Positions 7,799 through 17,545 are shown, counted from the first letter of the stretch. The stretch is 64,000 bases of DNA from Legionella gresilensis (GCF_900639865.1 NZ_CAAAHX010000003.1:248001-312000), one strand, 5' to 3'. The notes: generated by a model not told the origin, from the letters alone. Numbers and translations: made by a program.

Positions 7799-10143
7799 TA
7801 GGTTAATTTCTCCCTTAAGCCTTGTTGCCAAGCAGTTTTGGCAAGATTAATAGCTAAATGCAATTGGCCATTTATTTTAAGAATAGGCTCTCTTGTTGTT
7901 TTACCTATATTTTGAAAGGGTACTGAGAAATTATCAAAAATCCCTTCGATTGCTGATAAATCTTTCCGTGCAACCTCAAGAATAAACCCACCCGTTTCAG
8001 AAAAAAGCTTTTTCTCAAGAGACAAAGGGCCTGCTATCTCTATATCAATACCAATATTGTTTTTAAAACTCATCTCAGCAAGGGCGACTGCTACGCCACC
8101 TTCAGAAATATCATGTGCTGATAAGATTAGATCACTTTTAATGGCAGAAAAAACGGCTGTGATTTCTTGATTAAATAAGTTTAAATCTGGCTTTGGTAAC
8201 TGATTACCAAGGCTATTAAACAATTGATAATAAACACTCCCTCCGCACTCATCCCTACGCTCACCAACTAATAATAATGCTGAGTCAGGCTGTTTTAAAT
8301 CATAGGTTAAAGCATTGCGATAATCAGTTAATAAGCCTAAACAGCTAATAATGGGGCTTGGCGGAATAGCGCCCTGCTCTGATTCATTATAAAGCGATAC
8401 ATTACCAGAAATAATAGGAAGTGTCGTCTGTGGGTCATCCGGCCATTGTACTGCTTTACAAGCATCAACAATGCCTTTTACCGATTCGACAAATTCACCC
8501 ATTTGATTAAGTTTTTCAGGATTACCAAAACACAAACAATCTGTGAGCGATAAAGGCCATGCGCCGACTGCAATAACATTACGTACTGATTCACAAACAG
8601 CATTAACAGCGCCCCAATAAGCATCAATTTTGTTATAACGAGGATTGTGATCAAGCGATAAAGCAACACCAGTTAACTGGATTTCAGGTGGATATTTATC
8701 CTCATTAAAGGGGGCAATAACGCCAGCATCAGCCCAGCCTGATTCAATAACTGCTCTGCCTTGAACTTGCTTATCATACCGTTCATAAATGGGCGCACGT
8801 GATGCAATATTTTCATGAGCTAATAGTTTTAACAAAATAGCGTTTAAATCATTCGCATCTATATTGCTCGGCTCAGGGTTTGTATCCTTTTTATACTCAT
8901 AGGGTCTATCGTATAGGATGCCTTGGGTAATATCTTGCGCTCTTGCTGAAACAATAGGCTCATCATCATAATGAACAACATATAATCCATCATGACGTAA
9001 ACTACCAATAACAGTTGCACAGGCATTATCACAAATATCAGGTAAGGCAAAACGTTTATTATAATGATCTAGGATAATAGGCACTAAATGTTCAGGTACT
9101 GCCCACATAAATCGTTCTTGAGTTTCTGAACATAAAATAACAGCAGGCAAGAGCCCATCCATGCTTGTGGGGACTAAATTTAGATTAACTTCAGCGCCAT
9201 ACCCGCCTGCATCTGCTAGTTCAACTGATGCACATGCAATACCACCGGCGCCTAAATCTTTAAAACCAACTTGATTAATAAGGTTTTTTTCCCGCAGCCA
9301 TTCAAATAAAGCATAATTTGCTTTAAGAATATGTCGTTGTAAAAAAGCATTAGGTTCCTGAACCGCGCCTTTATTGTCTTCCTCTTGGGCAACATCTAGG
9401 TTAGCAGAAGCGAAAGCTGCGCCACCAAAACCACTATTATCGGTTGGTTTACCTACTAATATGAATTTATAGTTTTTAGCATTAGGCGGTACATAAGAGT
9501 GAATGACCTGATCTTCACGAACAACACCTAGCGTTACTAAGGTAACTAGACAATTTTCATTATAGGCATCATCAAAATAAGTATCACCTGCTATATTAGG
9601 TATACCTAAGGGATTTGCATAACCTGCAATACCCTGAATAACACCTTCTGTAATCCAATTAGTTTTCGTTTTATTAATATCACCAAAGCGTAAGCTGTCA
9701 GCTACTGCTATAACTTCTGCGCCCATACAACTTACATCACGGACATTACCTCCAACACCGGTTGCTGCCCCTTCATACGGTACAAGCTGGGAAGGATGAT
9801 TATGAGATTCATGGCTAACAACGATCCCATAGCGGTGACCTTGATGATCAGTAGCTACAGAAACAATGCCTGCATCCTCTTTTGGACCCAAAATAACATG
9901 TGGTGCCGAAGTGACAAATTGACTTAAATATTTACGACTACTTTTATACGAGCAATGCTCTGACCCTTGAATAGACCAAAGTATACATTCTGCATAGGTT
10001 GGCGGCCGCTTAAGTAGTGAATTTTGGATAAAAAGAGCTTCATCAACAGTCAAACGCACATTAAATTTATTAAGCAGGTGAGCAATTTCTTGTGAAGAAA
10101 GCGAGGCAAAATCAAAAAAACTAGGTACTTCTTGCATAGACAT
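7798..10143 (-). CDS. purL: FGAM synthase large subunit PurL (short form)
   Basis: PurL amidates FGAR to FGAM using ammonia from PurQ. At about 780 aa it is the short form, without the N-terminal PurS-like and C-terminal glutaminase domains of the roughly 1,300-aa enterobacterial enzyme. Seen are SEHCSYKSSR near the N-terminus, the ESHNHPSQLVPYEGAATGVGG nucleotide loop, FKDLGAGGI and the second-half SAHDISEGGVAVALAE. GTG 10152, ATG 10143 and ATG 10137 are all possible starts and none has a clear ribosome site; ATG 10143 is used. It is the first gene of the purine block and diverges from the DUF2157-type gene. Confidence 0.94.
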   Translation of the reverse strand: MSMQEVPSFFDFASLSSQEIAHLLNKFNVRLTVDEALFIQNSLLKRPPTYAECILWSIQGSEHCSYKSSRKYLSQFVTSAPHVILGPKEDAGIVSVATDHQGHRYGIVVSHESHNHPSQLVPYEGAATGVGGNVRDVSCMGAEVIAVADSLRFGDINKTKTNWITEGVIQGIAGYANPLGIPNIAGDTYFDDAYNENCLVTLVTLGVVREDQVIHSYVPPNAKNYKFILVGKPTDNSGFGGAAFASANLDVAQEEDNKGAVQEPNAFLQRHILKANYALFEWLREKNLINQVGFKDLGAGGIACASVELADAGGYGAEVNLNLVPTSMDGLLPAVILCSETQERFMWAVPEHLVPIILDHYNKRFALPDICDNACATVIGSLRHDGLYVVHYDDEPIVSARAQDITQGILYDRPYEYKKDTNPEPSNIDANDLNAILLKLLAHENIASRAPIYERYDKQVQGRAVIESGWADAGVIAPFNEDKYPPEIQLTGVALSLDHNPRYNKIDAYWGAVNAVCESVRNVIAVGAWPLSLTDCLCFGNPEKLNQMGEFVESVKGIVDACKAVQWPDDPQTTLPIISGNVSLYNESEQGAIPPSPIISCLGLLTDYRNALTYDLKQPDSALLLVGERRDECGGSVYYQLFNSLGNQLPKPDLNLFNQEITAVFSAIKSDLILSAHDISEGGVAVALAEMSFKNNIGIDIEIAGPLSLEKKLFSETGGFILEVARKDLSAIEGIFDNFSVPFQNIGKTTREPILKINGQLHLAINLAKTAWQQGLREKLT

Positions 10144-10337
10144 CACTATCACGGGAGCAAGGGTCGATAAAGCAACTATTATTTTATTAAAAATAAAATT
10201 TAATCAACACATTTTTCAATAATTTTACATTTCCCCTGCGAGTAAAATTTATTTATTAGCTACAAAAAAACTAATTAGATCTTTAATTACACTCTATAAT
10301 TTATATAAAAACTGTCTGTCTAATTTTAGGATAGCAT

Positions 10338-11369
10338 ATGAAAATTTCTCGCACAGACTTAACAAAAGCTGTGGAAGAACAGATCATTAGTCCCGAACAA
10401 GCTGAAACCTTATATCAATTTATTAAGCAGCAAGCTAACCGAGAGGTTTCCTTTAATTTTACCAATGTTTTATATTACCTGGGGGGCCTAGTAGCTATAG
10501 GCGCAATGACTTTGTTTATGACGCTTGCTTGGGAGAGTTTTGGCGCTTGGGGCGTTCTTGTTATCACCTTAATTTATGCTTTAGTAGGCCTAGTACTTAC
10601 AGCCTTGTTTGATAGAAAAAATTATAAAACGCCTGCGGGGATTTGCGCCACGTTTGTAGTTGCCTTAACACCTCTAGCCATCTTCTCATTACAAAAAGCG
10701 CTAGGCTATTGGCCTACTGACGATGCGCATTATCGTGATTTTCACACAACTATCCAAGCGCAATGGATCATGATGGAGTTTGGCACTTTAATGGTTGGAC
10801 TTATTTTAGCATGGATTTATCGCTACCCCTTTATGATTATGCCCATTGCCGTAACACTTTGGTATATGTCTATGGATGTCGCTGAATTAATTATGGGAAA
10901 TTATGTCGATTTTGAATTTAAAGCCATTTTTTCTATGTATTTTGGCCTAGTCATGATTCTTGTTGCTTTTTGGGTTGATGTTCGTTCTCGACATACAGTG
11001 GATTATGCATTTTGGTTATATATATTTGGTGTTATTACCTTTTGGGGAGGGATGACAGCTCAAAGTTCTGATAGTGAACTTTCTAAGTTTTTTTATCTGT
11101 GCATTAATCTATTGATGATAGGCATTGGCGTTATTTTAGTAAGACGCGTTTTTGTTGTGTTTGGTGGTATTGGCTGTTGTATTTATTTAGGTCACTTGGC
11201 TTGGCAAGTCTTCCAAAATAGTATTTTATTTCCTGTTGTGCTTACCATTATTGGTCTATTCATTATTTATTTAGGGACTTTATGGCAGAAAAATGAAGTA
11301 GCTTTAACACTTAAAGCACAATCATTTCTACCCAAAACTTTACAAGAATTACTTAAATCGCGCGAATAA
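10338..11369 (+). CDS. DUF2157-like polytopic membrane protein
   Basis: The 343-aa protein has a short soluble N-terminal helix pair (about residues 1-35, including KAVEEQIISPEQAETLYQF) followed by roughly nine hydrophobic helices and a short charged tail. This is the layout of DUF2157-type inner-membrane proteins, whose function is unknown to me. An AGGA ribosome site lies 7 nt before the ATG. It stands alone, divergent from purL and convergent with the YbjQ-type gene. No catalytic residues are evident. Confidence 0.7.
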   Translation: MKISRTDLTKAVEEQIISPEQAETLYQFIKQQANREVSFNFTNVLYYLGGLVAIGAMTLFMTLAWESFGAWGVLVITLIYALVGLVLTALFDRKNYKTPAGICATFVVALTPLAIFSLQKALGYWPTDDAHYRDFHTTIQAQWIMMEFGTLMVGLILAWIYRYPFMIMPIAVTLWYMSMDVAELIMGNYVDFEFKAIFSMYFGLVMILVAFWVDVRSRHTVDYAFWLYIFGVITFWGGMTAQSSDSELSKFFYLCINLLMIGIGVILVRRVFVVFGGIGCCIYLGHLAWQVFQNSILFPVVLTIIGLFIIYLGTLWQKNEVALTLKAQSFLPKTLQELLKSRE

Positions 11370-11392
11370 TATTTTTATTAATTTATTATAAA

Positions 11393-12625
11393 TTAATTAA
11401 AAAAAGCTTTTATAGTATGATAAATAGCAAAAATAAACAAAACGATTAATAAAATTACTGTCCTTACTGCAGAACTAACGCTTTTATTGATAGGCTTACT
11501 ACCTTCATTAATATTAACATTTAAACCATAGTCACTTACTAAATTATAATAGGTATCTTTATCAACAACGATAGCTTGAGGTGGCAGTTGTGAAGACTGT
11601 GGTTGCACAGAGGATGATTTCTTAACAGCTGTCCCAATAGCTAAAAATTCAACTAAACCATTTCCTAATTGATATACATATGTTTTGACTCCTACAACAT
11701 CATCAGCACTAATTGCTTTTGCTGCATCATTAATAATACCTAACGAATTCTCTCGAGCATCATAAATTAACCGTGATAACTCCGTTAATTCACCGCGAGC
11801 AAAGGATTTAATTGCTGAAGTAATTCCACCAATTACTCCTAAGGAATAAACAGAAGTTCCTAATAATAATTGTAAAGGCATATAACCTAATGAGGCCATG
11901 TTCCACATTTCAATGTTAGTCATATCACTTGTAATAACAGCATCAGCGGTATCGCTAACCAAAAATGGTGCCTTTGATGCCGTGCCAATCATTAACATCT
12001 CATTGATACCTCCAAAAGGTAAGATAGTTGTTTGAATTCCTAATACGGCATTTGCATGGTTAGCCATCGCATGTGCTTTAATCCGTTTTAAAGCTAAATG
12101 GCGAGTATCATTAAAAATATTTGAATATTCTGTTATCTCTCCTCTTCTAAGCGTCTTTATACTACCAATAATTCCTCGGCCAACACCCATTGAGTAAGCG
12201 ACATTGCCTAAGGCAAAGCAAATAGGCTGATAACCTGCATCAAGTTGGGCATAAAGCTCTTGACCATCAGCTGAGGTTGAAAATAGTTTTAAACCTGGAT
12301 TATTTGATCTAATGACAGAACCAATCGATAGAAATTCTAAATTTGCACCATGCAATATTAACTGACTAGTTACACCAGTAATACCTGAAGCGTTATGAGC
12401 CTCAGCCTCTTTAAACATGCGCTTCAGAGCTGTTTCACGCCCTTCTTCAATTAAGCGGGTCACCTGAGTTAATTCACCGCCTAACATAGCTTTTAAATTT
12501 GAACCTACACTGCCGATAATCCCTAAACTATGCACGCTATTCCCAACAACAATATTACCCGGCAAAAACCCTTTTTGAGCCAAACAAAAGAGCTCATTTC
12601 CTGATAAGCCTGTTGTCACTGTCAT
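11393..12625 (-). CDS. Triple YbjQ/UPF0145-like domain membrane-anchored protein
   Basis: The 410-aa protein is built from three copies of about 96 residues: about 10-105, 120-216 and 237-333. Each has the pattern of a strand ending in a VxSLGxIxG-like loop, a LxGELTxxxxLI-type helix start, a long amphipathic helix, a GVxT-like strand and a final FLxIGTAxK strand. This matches the single-domain YbjQ/UPF0145 family, thought to form a pentameric ring; that comparison is from memory. A linker rich in Ser/Gln/Pro leads to one C-terminal membrane helix (about 387-404). An AAGGAAG ribosome site precedes the ATG. Its role is unknown. Confidence 0.75.
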   Translation of the reverse strand: MTVTTGLSGNELFCLAQKGFLPGNIVVGNSVHSLGIIGSVGSNLKAMLGGELTQVTRLIEEGRETALKRMFKEAEAHNASGITGVTSQLILHGANLEFLSIGSVIRSNNPGLKLFSTSADGQELYAQLDAGYQPICFALGNVAYSMGVGRGIIGSIKTLRRGEITEYSNIFNDTRHLALKRIKAHAMANHANAVLGIQTTILPFGGINEMLMIGTASKAPFLVSDTADAVITSDMTNIEMWNMASLGYMPLQLLLGTSVYSLGVIGGITSAIKSFARGELTELSRLIYDARENSLGIINDAAKAISADDVVGVKTYVYQLGNGLVEFLAIGTAVKKSSSVQPQSSQLPPQAIVVDKDTYYNLVSDYGLNVNINEGSKPINKSVSSAVRTVILLIVLFIFAIYHTIKAFFN

Positions 12626-12713
12626 GCTTCTTCCTTTTTTTTAAAATCTTTATTAAATTACGCATTTTAAAGTTAGCATACTATTTATGCAGTGTTCGCT
12701 TTTTAAACTTACC

Positions 12714-13667
12714 TTAATTATTTTCATGCTCTGATTTAATACTTTTTAAACCGCTAACAGGTATATCAATGTTATAAATATAATGTTGAATAATTTGTTT
12801 TACCTGTTCACCTGTTAAAGGTTTAGTGATCGCTCCTTCCATATAATAATCGTCACAATCATACTTAACAACATCAGCTTGATAGCCCGTAAGTGCAATA
12901 ATAGGTACATGAAATGAAGTATCTTTCTCCATTTGGCGGATTCTTTTTGCCATAACGTAACCTGAAGTATCTTCAAGGCTAATATCCATAAGGACAATAT
13001 CATATTTACCCGGCATAAAAAGCTTTGCTACTTCACCCTCTGAAGGAGCAACCTCAACTTTGCAATCGAACTGCATAAGTAATGCTTGGCCTGCTTTTTG
13101 GGCAATAGCATTATCTTCAACTAATAATACTTTAGGCCTATCTTTCTTAGTTTCTTTAAGATGAGTTGAAAGAGACACAGGGTTAGGTTTAGCATTATTT
13201 TGCTGTAATTGTTGTTTAATTTTTTCAAGTTGCTCTGTTAATAACTTTTTCTCAGTAATATCTATTAAAATTACCATTAACCCTTCGACTTGATCGGCTT
13301 GTTTGAAAAGAGGTATTCGGGTAGCAAGATAATAAGTAGCCTTTCCTTCTTGATTAAGCACCGGATTTTCCTCAACAGAATAAGCGGGTACACTAGAAAG
13401 CAGCGCATTAATATCATCTCGCTTAAGCATTTGTGACCTTTCTTCTGACCACTCAGCAAACGTTACTAACCGTTGGTAGAAGCTCTCCTCTAGTTCAGAT
13501 AAGTCAGTAAGGCCCAGCAAGGTTAATACATTTTTATTACAGCCAACTAATGTACAATCCTTATCAAGAATATAAACGAGATTAGGTAAAAAATTGATGA
13601 TACTTTGATAATATTGCTGAAGCACAGAAACATCATCCTGATTTACTAGATTTATCTTACTAGACAT
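12714..13667 (-). CDS. PAS domain-response regulator receiver protein
   Basis: The 317-aa soluble protein has a PAS domain (about 22-137, starting LPNLVYILDKDCTLVGCN and ending IDITEKK), a Gln-rich coiled-coil linker and a receiver domain (about 178-295). The receiver keeps the acidic pocket E184-D185, phospho-acceptor Asp228 in DIVLMDISLED, Thr260 and Lys282. There is no kinase or DNA-binding output domain, so it likely takes phosphate from a separate histidine kinase and works through protein contacts. An AGGAG site lies 8 nt upstream of the ATG. No partner kinase is next to it. Confidence 0.85.
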   Translation of the reverse strand: MSSKINLVNQDDVSVLQQYYQSIINFLPNLVYILDKDCTLVGCNKNVLTLLGLTDLSELEESFYQRLVTFAEWSEERSQMLKRDDINALLSSVPAYSVEENPVLNQEGKATYYLATRIPLFKQADQVEGLMVILIDITEKKLLTEQLEKIKQQLQQNNAKPNPVSLSTHLKETKKDRPKVLLVEDNAIAQKAGQALLMQFDCKVEVAPSEGEVAKLFMPGKYDIVLMDISLEDTSGYVMAKRIRQMEKDTSFHVPIIALTGYQADVVKYDCDDYYMEGAITKPLTGEQVKQIIQHYIYNIDIPVSGLKSIKSEHENN

Positions 13668-13775
13668 GCTAATACTCCTAATTAAGCTGCATAAAAAGTA
13701 TAGTACATTCTAAGGGATGCGCAGGAAGCTCAAGCTAGGTTAGGGCTTAAATAATTGATTATTTTAAATCAATAA

Positions 13776-13902
13776 TATAGCGTCACCCCAAAAATTTTAA
13801 ACAAGGCATAAGTGAAGTGAAATAAAGGAGTCTACATAGGCGTATTGTACTTTGCCGAATAAGCTTACAACGCCGTATAAAGCTTAGTGGGTGGCACTAT
13901 AC
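13776..13902. repeat. Short palindromic (MITE/ERIC-like) intergenic element
   Basis: A 127-bp stretch between the PAS-receiver gene and the ClC gene is bounded by imperfect inverted ends, TATAGCGTCACCC at 13776-13788 and GGGTGGCACTATA at 13889-13901. An inner imperfect inverted pair (GGCGTATTGTA against a region containing ACAACGCC) makes it look like a small palindromic non-autonomous element. No coding frame is seen. Other copies in the genome would be the test. Confidence 0.45.
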
Positions 13903-13933
13903 TAGCTTATTTTCAATGTTTAGGGATAAAGAC

Positions 13934-15685
13934 ATGGCAATTTCTTTACGAAATAGCTTAACTTACAAACTCAATAGTTATCTTAATTTAAAATTATTTA
14001 GCCTAGCTGCCTTAGGGGGAATTGGTGTAGGCTGTGCTGTGGTCTTTATCCGTACTTTAGTTAGTCATATTCAAATTTTCCTTTTTGGCGTTAACGTCAA
14101 TGCACAAAGTGCAACAAATGTTGCTTGGGAAAGAATTACTGGCGTTACTACTATTGGTGGCCTAATTTTAGGCTTTTTTCTGCTTTTAATTAGCCGCTAT
14201 GGACGATTAACACCTGTCGATCCAATTGAGGCTAATGCCGTTGAAGGTGGAAAAATGTCTTTTCTAGATTCACTCTCTTTTGTCGGATTATCTATTGCAT
14301 CCATTTCTATAGGGGGTTCTGTAGGTTTTGAAGCCGCGATGACTCAATTAGGTGCAGGTACTTTAAGTACTATAGGCCAACGTTTAAAATTAGAACGGCA
14401 AGAATTACGCTTACTGGTTTCTTGTGGTACAGGTGCTGGCATAGCTGCTATTTTTGGCGCGCCTCTAGCTGGAACTTTTTATGCATTAGAATTAGTAGTG
14501 GGTGGGTATGCTACTCGTGCTTTAATGCCAACATTATTAGCTAGTGCCCTTAGCAGTTTTATGGTTTATATGTTTCTTGGTTATGAGCCACTTTTTAAGG
14601 CACATATCACCGAACACCTTACACTCTGGCACTTTCCATTAGCTATTTTTATAGGTTTTATGTCAGCTATTATTGGTATTATTGTCATGCGAGGCACCAC
14701 AAGCTTTGAATCAATATTAAAACGACTACATATCCCTGCTTTCTTAAAACCAGCAATTGGTGGATTTCTGTTAGGTTTAATTGCGCTTATTATTCCTCAA
14801 GTGATGGGCCCTGGACATTATGCTATTAATGAAATGTTGGCTGGCTCAAAAATATTAAGTATCACTATTTTAATGCTCTTAGCCAAAATTGCAGCTTCTA
14901 TTGTCTGTGTTGGCTCAGGATTTCGAGGCGGTTTATTTTCTGCCTCCCTTCTGCTAGGCGCTATTTTAGGGTGTATTATTCATTACCTTATTGTTTTACC
15001 TATTTTTGGTGACGCTATACCGCTTGATCTTACAGTCGTTGCTGGCATGTCTGGAGTAGCTGCATCTATTATTGGTACACCCTCAGCTATCATCCTTTTG
15101 GTATTAGAAACGGCCAATCTAAATTTAGGTGTCTTTTCAACCGTGGTTTCCGTTATTGTGGCAAGTTTATTAACCCGCTATCTTTTTGGTTATTCATTTT
15201 CTACTTGGCGTTTTCACATTCGTGGTTCAGATATTACCGGTCCCCAAGATATTGGCAGATTAAAGGCACTTACTTTTAACGACTTACCTTTGATTAAACT
15301 ACCTTCTCTGAAGGCTGATACACCCATTTCCGAGGCGGCTCTAATTGCAAACCGCGCCCAAGTTAATTACCTAGCTATTACAGACAATAAAGATAATTTT
15401 ATAGGGCTTATTGCTCAACAAATATTAGCTACCGAATTAGGAAAGCCAGTTCCTTTATCACTTTATAATTTGATAGAAAAAAAGATTCCATGTGTATATC
15501 AAAAGGAGTCTATTGTTAACTATGTTGATTCTATTAAAGAAAATAAAATAAAACGACTAGCGGTGATTAATGAGCATAAACATTTCATTGGGCTTGTATC
15601 AGAGGTGTCTATTTTACGGCGATATTTAATTGAGGTTTTAGCGGTACAGGAGGCTGAATTAGAACAATTAACTCCAAAAAGCTAA
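13934..15685 (+). CDS. ClC-family chloride channel/transporter with C-terminal CBS pair
   Basis: The protein (583 aa from ATG 13934) has about ten hydrophobic helices typical of ClC proteins, then two CBS-type segments (about 460-575, including AITDNKDNFIGLI and AVINEHKHFIGLVSE). The conserved loop GGSVGFEAAMTQ keeps the gating glutamate (about residue 133), although the usual Pro after it is replaced. It probably moves chloride or another anion across the inner membrane, and the CBS pair may sense nucleotides. ATG 13934 is preferred over 13916 because TAGGGA sits 8 nt before it. It follows a palindromic element. Confidence 0.9.
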   Translation: MAISLRNSLTYKLNSYLNLKLFSLAALGGIGVGCAVVFIRTLVSHIQIFLFGVNVNAQSATNVAWERITGVTTIGGLILGFFLLLISRYGRLTPVDPIEANAVEGGKMSFLDSLSFVGLSIASISIGGSVGFEAAMTQLGAGTLSTIGQRLKLERQELRLLVSCGTGAGIAAIFGAPLAGTFYALELVVGGYATRALMPTLLASALSSFMVYMFLGYEPLFKAHITEHLTLWHFPLAIFIGFMSAIIGIIVMRGTTSFESILKRLHIPAFLKPAIGGFLLGLIALIIPQVMGPGHYAINEMLAGSKILSITILMLLAKIAASIVCVGSGFRGGLFSASLLLGAILGCIIHYLIVLPIFGDAIPLDLTVVAGMSGVAASIIGTPSAIILLVLETANLNLGVFSTVVSVIVASLLTRYLFGYSFSTWRFHIRGSDITGPQDIGRLKALTFNDLPLIKLPSLKADTPISEAALIANRAQVNYLAITDNKDNFIGLIAQQILATELGKPVPLSLYNLIEKKIPCVYQKESIVNYVDSIKENKIKRLAVINEHKHFIGLVSEVSILRRYLIEVLAVQEAELEQLTPKS

Positions 15686-15808
15686 CAATTAGCTATTTAA
15701 CTACTGGTTTATCTTTCAAAAGTAAAAATCTCTTTATGTACTTTACTCAAAACAAGGCAATACAAATAGCATTTAATGAAACTAATATATTTAAAAGTTA
15801 AAATTTTT

Positions 15809-15838
15809 TTGAATTAATTATCCAAATTGTGTTAAAAT
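15809..15838 (+). promoter_or_regulatory. Candidate promoter of the Rab-like GTPase gene
   Basis: TTGAAT at 15809-15814 and TAAAAT at 15833-15838 are separated by 18 bp, about 45 bp upstream of the gene. It is a reasonable sigma-70-type pair in AT-rich DNA, where such matches arise easily. Confidence 0.35.
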
Positions 15839-15884
15839 AAAACAATTAATTGCTGTAATATAGTCCTTCATAACTATATTACTC

Positions 15885-17129
15885 ATGGCTAATGGGTTTA
15901 GAATGGCAGAAGTAAAAATATGTTTTGTTGGTGAATCAGAAGCCGGGAAAACTGCTTTAGCCAAGAGGGTAACTCTACTTCATGGAATACAATTTAATCT
16001 CAGCAAATATAAGTATGGCCCAACCCATCCAATAGATTTTTTTATAACGAAATTGGCTATGGATGGCAAGGAACATATAATCAATATTTATGAATTAAGC
16101 AACGATGAAACCTATATCACATTCCATCACTCCCTAATAGAAAAAGCCGATCTTATTGTTTATTGCGTGGATATGTCCAAATTAGATCAAAAGGGTCAAT
16201 TTGAACTACATAGCGAAGCATTAAAAAAATGGAAAAAGAACTTTCCAAATGCTAATTTGCTGTTGGTAGGCACAAAGAGTGATAAAGTTGATGAAGTTAA
16301 TAAGAAAAAAAATGAAGATGCTCTTAGGAAATTATCCCAGCAAAATTCTATACCATTTATGTTTGATTCTAGTGCTGTTCCTAATATCAGTGCTATAGAG
16401 AGTTTACATCAAGAGTTTTTTAATTTAGGAGAAAATTTAGAAAATAGGATAAAACCAGAAAAAGCCAGCAAGCAATCCTCCATAGCTACTCCAAAAGAAG
16501 AGGTATCGGATCACATTCCAAGCAAGATACCAAAAGAAAAAAAGTTAACTTATCCTTCTAGTTATAGAAAAATTTGTAATAAAGTAGGAAGAGCATTAAA
16601 TGAGAAAGTAAAACCAAATGACAGCTTTACAACATCTTCACCAGTCAAGCAACGCTCAAATACAACCCTCTCTCCAAAGCGACAACCGACTCCAATATCC
16701 TCTCCAATTATACGACGTTCTAAGCAAGAATCTGTTCCTAAATCTAATATGGAGAATGAACAAAACTATTATCGCGCCTTAGCATTATTAGAAGATTATT
16801 GTAAAATGGCCAAGAGTGATTATTTAAAAAGTCACCAAAGTGGAGCTGGTCGACTATTCTCAGCAGTACGTTCTTATTTTTGGTTAACTTTAACATGTCA
16901 TCTTCGACGTCATTATGTAGATAACTTACGTATGTTTCTAATAAATCATGAGAATCTTTCTGATATAGATAAAACTAAGAAAAGTGTAGGCTGTCTTATA
17001 AGTCGACTACAAGATATGCTCAATAATAACAGTATTCGGCTAACATCAGATAGTAGTTTGGCAAAACGAATGAACTATATACAAGAAAACCTACTTACGC
17101 CTATCAATGAAGGGCCTACTCCTAACTAA
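15885..17129 (+). CDS. Rab/Ras-like small GTPase domain protein, candidate secreted effector
   Basis: Residues 8-185 resemble a eukaryotic Rab/Ras fold: P-loop GESEAGKT (16-23), a Rab-like switch I Thr47, G4 TKSD (130-133) and G5 SSA (162-164). Switch II is changed: the WDTAGQE of Rabs is replaced by YELSNDE (69-75), so the DxxG motif and the catalytic Gln are absent. The rest is a Ser/Pro/Lys-rich linker (about 200-285) and a helical C-terminal domain (about 290-400). Such proteins in Legionella are often Dot/Icm effectors; that role is inference from the eukaryotic likeness. Starts 15885 and 15903 are both possible, neither with a strong ribosome site. Confidence 0.8.
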   Translation: MANGFRMAEVKICFVGESEAGKTALAKRVTLLHGIQFNLSKYKYGPTHPIDFFITKLAMDGKEHIINIYELSNDETYITFHHSLIEKADLIVYCVDMSKLDQKGQFELHSEALKKWKKNFPNANLLLVGTKSDKVDEVNKKKNEDALRKLSQQNSIPFMFDSSAVPNISAIESLHQEFFNLGENLENRIKPEKASKQSSIATPKEEVSDHIPSKIPKEKKLTYPSSYRKICNKVGRALNEKVKPNDSFTTSSPVKQRSNTTLSPKRQPTPISSPIIRRSKQESVPKSNMENEQNYYRALALLEDYCKMAKSDYLKSHQSGAGRLFSAVRSYFWLTLTCHLRRHYVDNLRMFLINHENLSDIDKTKKSVGCLISRLQDMLNNNSIRLTSDSSLAKRMNYIQENLLTPINEGPTPN

Positions 17130-17167
17130 CCACTAACCACATCTATTTCAGGCTCTGCAAAATTGAA

Positions 17168-17545
17168 CTAACTTGCAGGATAAAATTGACAATTTTCTAA
17201 AGATTCCGTACAAACATAACCACCTAGGGTCTCAATCCAACGATAATCAACACGTGCAGGAATTTTTACTAAAACAGGCCACCAGATAGAATAATTACCT
17301 AAACTATTTTTATAAAAACAAGCCACTCCACGACTATAAGCACCGGCAACTAAAATATTAGCCCGAACGAACTCAGTATTATCATCACCTTGTGGTTTAT
17401 GCTCAGAAAAGGGATTTTCCTCCCAAGGTTTAGGTATTTCACCCCATTTTAGCGAACTTGCAAGTGGATCAGGACAAGTGGCAGCAAAGGTTAAAGAGCA
17501 AAATAGACTCATCAGTAAAGCTATACAAAGAATTACTCTTTTCAT
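17168..17545 (-). CDS. Small exported protein (signal peptide)
   Basis: From ATG 17545 the product is 125 aa and starts with a clear signal peptide (MKRVILCIALLMSLFCSLTF, cleavage probably after FAA). A GAGAGGG ribosome site 6 nt upstream supports this start over the longer frame from 17626. The mature part begins TCPDP and has four Cys residues that could form two disulfides in the periplasm. It reminds me of short exported Legionella proteins of the DUF3757 kind, but this is weak. It converges with the GTPase gene. Confidence 0.7.
   Translation of the reverse strand: MKRVILCIALLMSLFCSLTFAATCPDPLASSLKWGEIPKPWEENPFSEHKPQGDDNTEFVRANILVAGAYSRGVACFYKNSLGNYSIWWPVLVKIPARVDYRWIETLGGYVCTESLENCQFYPAS

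Noticed and set aside
10181-10199. ATTTTATT/AATAAAAT palindrome upstream of purL as a regulator site
   Set aside because: It is pure AT in an AT-rich gap and does not resemble the known PurR site; chance is likely.
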